Origin: JAFEBO01 sp050730655
Lineage (GTDB): Bacteria > Planctomycetota > Phycisphaerae > Phycisphaerales > UBA1924
Assembly (NCBI GenBank): GCA_050730655.1
Contig: JBOHNL010000014.1
Coordinates: 124,001-188,000, forward strand
Length of the DNA stretch: 64,000 bases
Direction of reading: 5' to 3'
Shown here in pieces: positions 32,748 through 40,336 of the stretch. Each line of letters begins with the position of its first letter. Position 1 is the stretch's first letter. A program made the translations under genes and the position numbers. The notes below the pieces were generated by a model. It was given only the letters and a program-made list of their open reading frames with translations, was not told the origin of the DNA and did no database searches.

Positions 32748-33116
32748 CGATTTACCTCGTGGTTTGGAATTCAGCAAGAGTCCGGAGGTCCCATAAGAAC
32801 CGGCCGGACTTTACCCCGAAACTCGACGATTACGTCGGCAAATCACGGAGTTCCGGATGCTAGTCGCTCCCGAACCCGTCCATCCGGCTGACAGGGAAGG
32901 CCGTGTCAAACTCGTGTCCCCAGCAACCTTCATTTGACCGGAATGCCGCGGGACGGTATTTTGGAGGCGTTACCTTTTTCCCCTCCGGACGGTCGTCGCT
33001 TAACGGTGCCGACCGTCTTTGCCGGGAAAGGTTGGGGGGCGAAGTCATTCGGGTGCGGTTGCCGCACCCCAATTTGTCGCCGCAGGCGGTCCCGCTACAG
33101 TCGCCTCCGACGCCGC
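32748..33116. other. 369-bp divergent intergenic region
   Basis: No gene supported. It must contain the gcvH promoter (minus strand) and that of the TIM-barrel operon (plus strand). A perfect hairpin GGGTGCGG / CCGCACCC with a TTG loop lies at 33051-33069, about 50 bases before the plus-strand start, with only AATTTGT after it, so it could be an attenuator-like leader structure but not a strong terminator. Confidence 0.55.
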
Positions 33117-34307
33117 ATGCTCCTCACCCTAAACGCATCGTGTCTCCGCTCTCAACTGGTCCCGACATCCGGGGGCGCTCCTGCCTTGGCATTGTCGGAT
33201 TTGCCGCAGTACACGCGGGAAGTCCTGGGACTCGGAGGCTTGAACCTGACGACGGATCTCTTGGTAGGCGCCGATCGCCGGAAGCTCGAGCAGCTTCGCG
33301 AGCGGGCCGATCGGGCGGGTTGTCCGTGTTTGCTGTTGATTGAGGCTGAGCCGCAGAAGCTCAGCGCGACCGATCCGGCCACGGCCGAGGCGGTCATCGG
33401 GCGCATGCTCCGCGTGATCGAGGCGGCTCAGATTCTTTCGTGTACTGCCGCGGCACTCCGTATCACGGCCGACGACAGCGATGCGGCGCTGCAGACGGTG
33501 TGGCCCCGGCTGCGGAAGATTGTCGATCGCGCCGAACGGCTGGAATTGAATCTGCTGGTTAGTCCGATGAAGGGGCTGACAGCCAAGGCAGAGCGCGTGA
33601 CCGAAATGATTAAGAAGGTGGGGGGGTTCCGGATCGGCACCCTGCCCGACTTCCAGTTCGCGTTCGAATCGACGGGGTCGATCGAGGGTGCCGTAACGTT
33701 CCTGCGCCGGATTACGCCGTACGCGAGCGTGGTGATGGCATCGACAACCGACTTTGCCGATCCGTCTCCTGATAGTGCGGCCCCCAAGCCACCGTCCAAA
33801 CGAGCGCGTCCGGCGGATGACGATGACGACGAGGAGCTGGAAAAGGCCTCGAAAAAGTCGGCCCGAACGCCGGAGCCGCCGCAAGAGCCGGAAGCTGCTC
33901 CGGCCAAGGGCAAGAAGAAGGGCAAGGACGCGGCAGCCAAGCCCGCCGATGCCGCGAAACCGGGCAAGGCAAAGGCCGACGGCAAGGCCTCCAAGGTGGA
34001 AACCCCTCCGGTTCCTGCTGCGGCCGAGGAAGAAGACGAGGAAATCGAGGAACTTGATGACGCCTCGCTCGAAGATTTAATAGCAGACATCTTCAAGGGT
34101 GAGGGCGAGGAGCCTCCCGCGCCACAGGAGCCACTCCCGGTTCACAAGGCCTACGACCTGTTCAAGATGGTGCACGCCGTCGCCTCGGTCGGATTCGATT
34201 CGACAATCGCGGTTGACTACCGGGGGGGCGGAGACGTTACACTGGGAATTCGGAAGAGTCAGAGGGTGCTCCGTGCCGCGCTTGATCACGCGGCGATGTC
34301 CGCGTGA
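33117..34307 (+). CDS. TIM-barrel (sugar phosphate isomerase-like) protein with long charged insert
   Basis: A 396-residue protein. Residues about 1-225 and 350-396 look like one xylose-isomerase-like TIM barrel (LPQYTREVLGLGGLNLTTDLLVGAD, RADRAGCPCLLLIEAE, SPMKGLTAKAERVTEMIKKV, GFRIGTLPDFQF, and late VHAVASVGFDSTIAVDYRGGGD). Between them about 120 residues are low-complexity: runs of Asp/Glu, then Lys/Ala/Pro, then Asp/Glu again. This insert is likely disordered. Metal ligands of the isomerase family are not clear, so activity is uncertain. It is the first gene of an operon with cmk (62-base gap) and plsC. Confidence 0.75.
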   Translation: MLLTLNASCLRSQLVPTSGGAPALALSDLPQYTREVLGLGGLNLTTDLLVGADRRKLEQLRERADRAGCPCLLLIEAEPQKLSATDPATAEAVIGRMLRVIEAAQILSCTAAALRITADDSDAALQTVWPRLRKIVDRAERLELNLLVSPMKGLTAKAERVTEMIKKVGGFRIGTLPDFQFAFESTGSIEGAVTFLRRITPYASVVMASTTDFADPSPDSAAPKPPSKRARPADDDDDEELEKASKKSARTPEPPQEPEAAPAKGKKKGKDAAAKPADAAKPGKAKADGKASKVETPPVPAAAEEEDEEIEELDDASLEDLIADIFKGEGEEPPAPQEPLPVHKAYDLFKMVHAVASVGFDSTIAVDYRGGGDVTLGIRKSQRVLRAALDHAAMSA

Positions 34308-34369
34308 TACTCGACGTGAGTCGGGCGCGGACCGGATGGTCAGCGCAAGCACGCGCAGGGAGGACCGCC

Positions 34370-35263
34370 ATGCCGCCCACCTCAAGTCCATTCTCCAGTT
34401 CAGGCCCGCAATCGCGAGATCGTTCGTCTGACCTTCCTTTTGAGATGATGGAAGTGGTTGAGATCTCGCGCTCGGAGATCGAATCGATCGCCGACATGGA
34501 GCGCATCGTTTGCGATCGCGAGGGCGCGGTCGCTACGCTTGACCGCCTTCCGAGCGACGACGGCCCCATGCCCAGACTTCCGCAAGATCAAAGCATCGTC
34601 ATCACGATTGACGGCCCGGCGGGCACGGGCAAGTCGTCGGTTGCGCGTACGTTGGCGAAGGCGCTCGGGCTCGATTTTCTGGACACTGGTGCGATGTACC
34701 GTGCAGCAGCGGCGCTCGCGCTTGATCACGGCATTTTGGTGACGGATTCTGAAGGTGTCGTCCGCGAGACGACCAGGGCTGATCTCCACTTTGATTGGAC
34801 GAAGGATCCGCCCACGATTCTGGCCTTCGGCAAGCCGATCGATCACCGCATTCGGGCGGCCGATGTCGCGGAGATCGTTTCGCCCATCGCGACGATCAAG
34901 TCGCTTCGCGAGCACATGGTGCGCAAGCAGCGGATCATCGCGCAGCAGCACCCGAGGCTGGTGACCGAAGGGCGCGATCAGGGATCGATCGTGTTCCCGG
35001 ATGCAGCGGTGAAGTTCTATCTGGACGCGTCGCCCGATGTGCGCGCCCGTCGCCGGGCCGAGCAGTTGATGGCCTCGGGCCACTGTGCGGATCTTGGAGC
35101 GATTACCTCGGAGATCCTGGATCGCGACAAGCGCGATTCGTCACGGGCGGATGGGCCGCTGATCTGTCCGAAGGACGCGATCGTCGTCGATACGTCGGAC
35201 CTGACATTTGATCAGGTGGTGAAGACGCTGCACCGGCATGTGCTGGCGGCAGTCGGCCGGTAA
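34370..35263 (+). CDS. cmk: cytidylate kinase with N-terminal extension
   Basis: A 297-residue protein whose last about 220 residues are cytidylate kinase: Walker A GPAGTGKSS (about 81-89), DTGAMYRA, the insertion domain, and TEGRDQGSIVFPDA (family GRDIGT-like). The enzyme phosphorylates CMP and dCMP. The first about 66 residues are extra and hydrophilic (MEVVEISRSEIESIADMERI). Two starts are possible: 34370, with a strong AGGGAGGA six bases upstream, and 34568, giving the classical length without a ribosome site. 34370 is preferred. Downstream is plsC on the same strand, a common cmk neighbour. Confidence 0.92.
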   Translation: MPPTSSPFSSSGPQSRDRSSDLPFEMMEVVEISRSEIESIADMERIVCDREGAVATLDRLPSDDGPMPRLPQDQSIVITIDGPAGTGKSSVARTLAKALGLDFLDTGAMYRAAAALALDHGILVTDSEGVVRETTRADLHFDWTKDPPTILAFGKPIDHRIRAADVAEIVSPIATIKSLREHMVRKQRIIAQQHPRLVTEGRDQGSIVFPDAAVKFYLDASPDVRARRRAEQLMASGHCADLGAITSEILDRDKRDSSRADGPLICPKDAIVVDTSDLTFDQVVKTLHRHVLAAVGR

Positions 35264-35305
35264 GAGCCGGCGACATCGACCTTGATCTCGCTATCCTCGC
35301 ACCCG

Positions 35306-36055
35306 ATGGGTTTGAAGTCTTTTCTTGAATCACGACGCCCGGGCGGCACGCTGGGCAAGATGCTGCTCTATGAGTTCATGGGCGTCTTCTGCGCGTCGAT
35401 CTTTATTTTGTTCTATCGCGTGCGCGTGCGGGGTTCGGCGAACGTGCCTAAAACCGGTCCGTGCCTGATCGCGTCGAACCACCAGAGCTTTCTGGATCCG
35501 CCCCTGATCGGGTCGTTCGTTCGCAATCGCCATCTGAGCTATGTCGCCAAGATCGGGCTCTTTCACTTCAAGCCGTTCGCGTGGCTGATCAGCGCGCTCA
35601 ACTCGGTGCCGATTAACGACGAAGCGGGGGATGCCGGAGCGATACGCGAGATCCTGAAGCGGCTTGCCGCGGGACATGCGGTGTTGATTTTTCCTGAAGG
35701 TTCGAGATCGCCCGACGGCGGGCAGAAGGCGTTTAAGCGAGGCGTTGCGCTGCTGGTGAAGCGGGCCAAGTGTCCGGTTGTCCCGGTGGCGGTCGAAGGC
35801 TGCTTTGACGCGTGGGGACCGGCCGTGCCGTTTCCGAGATTGATCGGACATCGTGTTGCGGTGACATACGGGAAGCCGATTGCGTATGACGAGCTTGTGA
35901 AAGATGGGGCGCAGGGTGCGCTCGATCGGATCGCGCGGGAAGTGAACGAGCTGCGGCTGCAGACGCGTACGGAAATGCGCAAGGCGTCGGATGGGTCGTA
36001 TCCGCCGGCAGGGCCGGGGGATGGGAACGCGGAAGGCGCGGTCGCGTGCAGGTGA
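35306..36055 (+). CDS. 1-acyl-sn-glycerol-3-phosphate acyltransferase family (PlsC)
   Basis: A 249-residue membrane-associated acyltransferase. One N-terminal membrane helix (MGVFCASIFILFYRV), then the acyltransferase motifs: NHQSFLD (H-x4-D, catalytic His), the substrate-pocket text PFAWLISALNSVPI, FPEGSRS and VPVAVEG. It makes phosphatidic acid or a related lipid. The start is uncertain: ATG at 35306 has no clear ribosome site, and a TTG at 35282 would add eight residues. It follows cmk by 42 bases and ends four bases from the convergent cydB stop. Confidence 0.93.
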   Translation: MGLKSFLESRRPGGTLGKMLLYEFMGVFCASIFILFYRVRVRGSANVPKTGPCLIASNHQSFLDPPLIGSFVRNRHLSYVAKIGLFHFKPFAWLISALNSVPINDEAGDAGAIREILKRLAAGHAVLIFPEGSRSPDGGQKAFKRGVALLVKRAKCPVVPVAVEGCFDAWGPAVPFPRLIGHRVAVTYGKPIAYDELVKDGAQGALDRIAREVNELRLQTRTEMRKASDGSYPPAGPGDGNAEGAVACR

Positions 36056-36059
36056 GTTG

Positions 36060-37091
36060 CTAGTACGACTCGTCGTGCAGGACGACTTTGCCCCGGAAAA
36101 CCCAGTAGATCACTGCGGTGTAGGAGAGGACGAATGGGATTCCCATCACGGCGATGATCGCCATGATTCCGAGCGTTTTCTCTGTGGATGCCGCATGCGC
36201 AATGGAGAGATCATTCTCCGGGCCGAGCGTCGAGACGATCAGGTTGGGGAAGAGCGCGATCCCGAAGAGGAATGTAAACGCGGCGATTGTGCAGGCGGAT
36301 GAGATGAACGCGTGGAGCGGGCGGCCCAGGTACATCGAGCGCGGGATGTTCGCGATTGCGAGGACGTTGAGCAGCACGATGCCCCAGGCCCAGGGGTAGT
36401 GACGAAAACTGGCGGTTGCGCGGGGGACGGCGATGATCGCGTAGGCCGAGACGACAATGTACATCGTGAGGAAGCACCAGAAGCCCGTCCACATCCAGCC
36501 GTGAACACGCTTGTGCAGTTCGCCCTCGGTCTTCATGTTGAGATAGATCGCGCCGTGCATCGCGAATGCGGCGACGGCGAATAGGCCGACGCAGAGGGGG
36601 AACGGATGAAGCATGTCGACGAGCCGGACGGACGTTGCAAAGTCGCCGTCGGGCGCGAGCGGAAGGCCGTGCATCGAATTGCCGACCGCGACGCCGAAGA
36701 GGAAAGTTGCGAGCGTGCTCGAGAAGAAGAACGCAAAGTCCCAGCAGCGGCGCCAGAGTTTGCCGGGGCGCTTGCTGCGGAACTCCATTGAGACGCCCCG
36801 GAAAATGAGGCAAAAAAGGAGCAGGTTGAAGGCGAGAAAGAGGCCGGAGAATGCCGCGGCATACGCCTTCGGGAATGCCGCAAAGAGCGCGCCGCCGAAG
36901 ACCACCAGCCAGACTTCGTTGCCGTCCCAGAGCGGTCCGATTGAGTTCATGAGGACGCGCCGTTCGCGATCATCGCGCGCGAACGGGTGCAGAATGCCGA
37001 CGCCAAGGTCAAAGCCGTCGAGGATTGCGTATCCGGCGAGCAGCACGCCGAGCAGGACGAACCAGAAGAGTTGCAGCGTGGTGGTTTCCAT
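36060..37091 (-). CDS. cydB: cytochrome bd ubiquinol oxidase subunit II
   Basis: A 343-residue membrane protein with nine helices. Recognisable by the start FWFVLLGVLLAGYAILDGFDLGVGILHPF, followed by GPLWDGNEVWLV, and the closing NDLSIAHAASTEKTLGIM. It is the second subunit of cytochrome bd, which reduces O2 with quinol electrons and has high O2 affinity. It directly follows cydA: the cydA stop ends one base before the cydB ATG. A separate CydX peptide was not found. Confidence 0.97.
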   Translation of the reverse strand: METTTLQLFWFVLLGVLLAGYAILDGFDLGVGILHPFARDDRERRVLMNSIGPLWDGNEVWLVVFGGALFAAFPKAYAAAFSGLFLAFNLLLFCLIFRGVSMEFRSKRPGKLWRRCWDFAFFFSSTLATFLFGVAVGNSMHGLPLAPDGDFATSVRLVDMLHPFPLCVGLFAVAAFAMHGAIYLNMKTEGELHKRVHGWMWTGFWCFLTMYIVVSAYAIIAVPRATASFRHYPWAWGIVLLNVLAIANIPRSMYLGRPLHAFISSACTIAAFTFLFGIALFPNLIVSTLGPENDLSIAHAASTEKTLGIMAIIAVMGIPFVLSYTAVIYWVFRGKVVLHDESY

Positions 37092-38582
37092 TTAGTGGCC
37101 CCCCTTCGGCGCGTCTTCGTCTTGGGTTGTTGAAAGTGTCGTGCCGTGGCGGTTGACGAGCGTTGCCGCGGCGTCGAGCAAGCCGCTGCGTTCTGTTCTC
37201 TTCTTTTCCGGATCGACGGGCTCACTTGGCCCGTGCTGGATCTTGGTGTTCAAGACAAAGACCCAGACGGCAAAGAGCAGTGCGTAGACGATGGTGTACA
37301 TGATGATCGCGGCCAGCACCTGGTCTGCGATGACGACCTTGCGGTTGGAGATTCCGTCTGCGGTGCGCATTCCGCCGATCATGTCGAACATTCCGTCTGG
37401 ACGCTGGACAAGTTTCGGATAGACAACGAATGGCTGACGCCCGACTTCGGCGGAGACCCAGCCCGCCTGATTCGCGATGTACGTGCCGATCACGGCAAAG
37501 ACGAAGACCCAGAGCAGCCAGCGTTTCTCGAAGAGCGTTCCCTTCCAGCGGAAGAAGGATGCGAGGACGGTCAGGACGACAAACATCGTTCCGAGTCCGA
37601 TCATGATGTGGTAGGTCATGAATGGAATGCGTATCGGGGGGCGGTCTTCGGGTTTGAATCGGTCCAGCCCGCTGATGGACGTCTTGAAATCGCGGTACAT
37701 GAGGAACGTGAGCATGTAGGGAATTTGAACGCCGCCGACGACGCGCTCCTGCGTCGGATCGGGCAGGCCGAAGAGATACATGCCAGTCGGACCGGGCTCG
37801 GTCTTGAAGACACCCTCGAATGCCGCGAGCTTGGCGGGCTGGTGGAAGCCGACTTCGCGTGCCTGCAGATCGCCCGAGAAGAGCATGACGAGGCTGCAGA
37901 TCGTGCCGAAGGTGAGCGCGATCGTGAAACTCTTCTTCGCGAAGTCGAGGTGGCGGTTGCGCAGGATGTAGAACGCCGTGATGCTCATGACGAAGAACGA
38001 GCCGAGGATGAACGCGCCCATCAGCGTGTGAAAAAGGCGGATCATGCTGGACGGATTGAAAACGACGGCCCAGAAATCGACGATGACGGCGCGGTTCTGA
38101 ACCGGGTCGATCATGTGGCCTGCGGGCGTCTGCATCCACGAGTTGGCGACGATGATCCAGACGGCGGAGAAGATCGAGCCGAGGGAGACCATGCACGTCG
38201 CAAAGAAGTGCATTTTGGGCGAGACGCGATCCCAACCGAAGACGAGGACCGCGAGGAAGCCAGACTCGAGGAAGAACGCGAAGATGCCCTCTGCCGCGAG
38301 CGCGCTGCCGAAGACATCGCCGACGTAGCGCGCGTAGTTTGCCCAGTTGGTCCCGAACTGAAATTCCATCACGATGCCGGTGGCGACACCCATCGCGAAA
38401 TTCACGGCGAAAATCCGGCTCCAGAAGCGCGTCATCGCGTGATACTGCGGGTCTTTGGTTTTGAGGTACAACGCCTCCATGAACACCATCAGTAAGCCCA
38501 GCCCGATCGAAAGGGGCGGGAACAGATAGTGAAACATGATCGTCATCGCGAACTGGATGCGGGAGAGGGTTTCGACGTTCAT
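37092..38582 (-). CDS. cydA: cytochrome bd ubiquinol oxidase subunit I
   Basis: A 496-residue membrane protein. The haem b595 ligand His is in TIMFHYLF (His18) and the haem b558 ligand His in RLFHTLMGAFILG. The Q-loop is short, and the quinone-site text reads GRQPF instead of the common GRQPW. Nine helices are present. It forms the catalytic subunit of cytochrome bd oxidase, used under low O2 or stress. The start at 38582 follows AGGGACT at a short distance. The promoter must lie between here and the divergent gene at 38733. Confidence 0.97.
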   Translation of the reverse strand: MNVETLSRIQFAMTIMFHYLFPPLSIGLGLLMVFMEALYLKTKDPQYHAMTRFWSRIFAVNFAMGVATGIVMEFQFGTNWANYARYVGDVFGSALAAEGIFAFFLESGFLAVLVFGWDRVSPKMHFFATCMVSLGSIFSAVWIIVANSWMQTPAGHMIDPVQNRAVIVDFWAVVFNPSSMIRLFHTLMGAFILGSFFVMSITAFYILRNRHLDFAKKSFTIALTFGTICSLVMLFSGDLQAREVGFHQPAKLAAFEGVFKTEPGPTGMYLFGLPDPTQERVVGGVQIPYMLTFLMYRDFKTSISGLDRFKPEDRPPIRIPFMTYHIMIGLGTMFVVLTVLASFFRWKGTLFEKRWLLWVFVFAVIGTYIANQAGWVSAEVGRQPFVVYPKLVQRPDGMFDMIGGMRTADGISNRKVVIADQVLAAIIMYTIVYALLFAVWVFVLNTKIQHGPSEPVDPEKKRTERSGLLDAAATLVNRHGTTLSTTQDEDAPKGGH

Positions 38583-38732
38583 AGTCCCTGTGTCTCCGGG
38601 CGGCGCAGTCTAGTTCTGCCGGGTGTCCAAGCGTACATGCTCCACCCGATTGCGTGATGACGCACGAAACCGACGCGCCACCCATCCGAATTCTGATATC
38701 TTGATTTTCGTCCACGAATTCCGGGAGAACCC

Positions 38733-39080
38733 ATGTTCTGTCCAACCTGCGGTACGCGAGCCATCGATGGCGCTTCTCACTGCACAAAGTGCGGTAAGCA
38801 ACTTCCACGCGCAGATGGCGCGCCCGATCAACTCAAAGGTCTGGAGCCCGTGCTCCCGATCAACACGTCATTCTGGGCGATCGCGGCCGGGTATCTCGGT
38901 CTCTTTTCCGTTCTGCTCGTCTTCGCGCCCTTTGCGCTCATCTGCGGAATTCTGGCGCTGCTCGAGTTAAAGAAAAGCCCGGGAAGGCGCGGGCATGTTC
39001 GTGCCTGGCTCGGAATCGTGATGGGAACTCTCGGCACAATTGGCCTGTTGCTTCTTGTCGTATCCACGCTAAACAGATAG
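38733..39080 (+). CDS. zinc-ribbon membrane protein, DUF4190-like
   Basis: A 115-residue protein: N-terminal zinc ribbon with Cys-x2-Cys twice (MFCPTCG and CTKCGKQ), a linker, then two membrane helices (FWAIAAGYLGLFSVLLVFAPFALICGILAL and LGIVMGTLGTIGLLLLVV) separated by a short charged loop with KKSPGRRG. This is the zinc-ribbon/DUF4190-like plan. Start follows GGGAG. It is the first of two similar genes. Confidence 0.88.
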   Translation: MFCPTCGTRAIDGASHCTKCGKQLPRADGAPDQLKGLEPVLPINTSFWAIAAGYLGLFSVLLVFAPFALICGILALLELKKSPGRRGHVRAWLGIVMGTLGTIGLLLLVVSTLNR

Positions 39081-39099
39081 TCCGTCAAGGAGCCGCCAA

Positions 39100-39474
39100 A
39101 TGTACTGTGCCTCCTGCGGAGCACTGAACGACGACAACTCCTTTCGCTGTACCAGCTGTTCGAAGAGGCTGTTGCGGTCCGGCGAAGTCGTTCCCCGCGA
39201 CGAAGATCCCGGCATCGGGCCGGTCGCGGTCCCTCTTGCCCTGGCCATCCTCTCCGCCCTCTTTTGTTGCCAGCCAATCGGGATTGTCGCTGTCGTGTAC
39301 GCGGCGTTGGCCATGGGCCGGAATTCCGCGGGCGCATATTCGGAAGCCAAGGGGCTGTCTGAGAACGCCCGAAAATGGGCCCGTATTGCGATCGCGCTTG
39401 GCCTGATCGTCCAGATCATCTATCTGGGCTTTGTGGTCGCAGGCTATTTCTCGTTGCCGCCGAAGAAGCCGTAG
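39100..39474 (+). CDS. zinc-ribbon membrane protein, CD225/dispanin-like
   Basis: A 124-residue protein with an N-terminal zinc ribbon (MYCASCG and CTSCSKR) and two membrane helices with the CD225/dispanin layout (VPLALAILSALFCCQPIGIVAVVYAALAM, then ARKWARIAIALGLIVQIIYLGFVV). In that family the first re-entrant helix and the KWA-type junction are typical. It follows the gene at 38733 by 19 bases with AAGGAG, so both belong to one transcript. Role unknown. Confidence 0.88.
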   Translation: MYCASCGALNDDNSFRCTSCSKRLLRSGEVVPRDEDPGIGPVAVPLALAILSALFCCQPIGIVAVVYAALAMGRNSAGAYSEAKGLSENARKWARIAIALGLIVQIIYLGFVVAGYFSLPPKKP

Positions 39475-39544
39475 ATCCGTACGCCGACCGGGGCACGTTG
39501 CTCCGCCTCGTCCCGACGCGCTGGTTGTGCGTAAAGATTGTTCC

Positions 39545-40225
39545 ATGCCAAAGAAAGTCGCCGTCATTCTCTGCGGCAGCGGTCGCGCCGATGGAAGCGA
39601 GATTCACGAATCGGTCTCACTGCTGATCCATCTCGATCGGCACGGATTGAAGTATCGCTGCTTCGCGCCGGACTTGCCGCAGGTGGAAGTGGTGGATCAT
39701 CTCACCGGCAAGCCGACAGGCGAGAAACGGAACATGCTGGTGGAAGCAGCACGCATCGCGCGAGGCGAGATATCACCATTGTCCGAGCTGAATGTAAAAG
39801 ACTTCGACGCCCTCGCATTTCCCGGCGGAAATGGCGCCGCCAAAAACCTGTTTACTTTCGCGAAAGACGGTGTCGATTGCACCGTGAACCCGGATGTTGC
39901 GCGTGCGATCAGGGCGTTCCACGGTGCGGCCAAGCCGATGGCATTTATTTGCATCGCACCCGTGGTCGCGGCAAAGGTGCTCGGAACAGCCGGAGGCGGG
40001 CCGGGTTGCGAAGTGACCATTGGCCAGGATTCGACGGTGGCGGGCGCCATCGCCAAGATGGGGGCCCGCAACGAGCCGAAAGACGTCACGCAGGCCCACG
40101 TGGACCGAGCAAACAGGATCGCGTCGACGCCCGCCTACATGTGCGACACGGGGCCCAACGGCGTGTTCACAGGCATTGGAGCAATGGTGGACGAACTTGC
40201 CAATCTGCTCAAAATGGCCGGCTGA
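39545..40225 (+). CDS. elbB: isoprenoid biosynthesis-linked glyoxalase ElbB
   Basis: A 226-residue DJ-1/PfpI-like (class I glutamine-amidotransferase-fold) protein: KVAVILCGSGRADGSEIHES start, AFPGGNGAAKNL, catalytic-type Cys136 in AFICIAPVV, and TPAYMCDTGPNGVFTGIGAMVDELANLL at the end, all features of ElbB. The E. coli protein has weak glyoxalase activity and was linked to early isoprenoid synthesis; its true function is not firmly known. Start at 39545; the space upstream has no obvious ribosome site. Confidence 0.93.
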   Translation: MPKKVAVILCGSGRADGSEIHESVSLLIHLDRHGLKYRCFAPDLPQVEVVDHLTGKPTGEKRNMLVEAARIARGEISPLSELNVKDFDALAFPGGNGAAKNLFTFAKDGVDCTVNPDVARAIRAFHGAAKPMAFICIAPVVAAKVLGTAGGGPGCEVTIGQDSTVAGAIAKMGARNEPKDVTQAHVDRANRIASTPAYMCDTGPNGVFTGIGAMVDELANLLKMAG

Positions 40226-40336
40226 GAGCCGGGAGGGGCGTTGGGGCGAAACTCGAGGCATCTGGCACCGTTCCGCCTCCTGCCTGCTATCCGCTACCCT
40301 CTCCGCCAGTCCGCCCGCCGTCTTTGAGTCCTCTGA

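Noticed and set aside
33051..33069. Perfect GGGTGCGG/CCGCACCC hairpin considered as a terminator.
   Set aside because: No T-run follows on either strand; kept only as a possible leader structure.
37146..38808. Two long frames (449 and 528 codons) across cydA.
   Set aside because: Both are shadows of cydA, which has full haem-ligand and quinone-site motifs.
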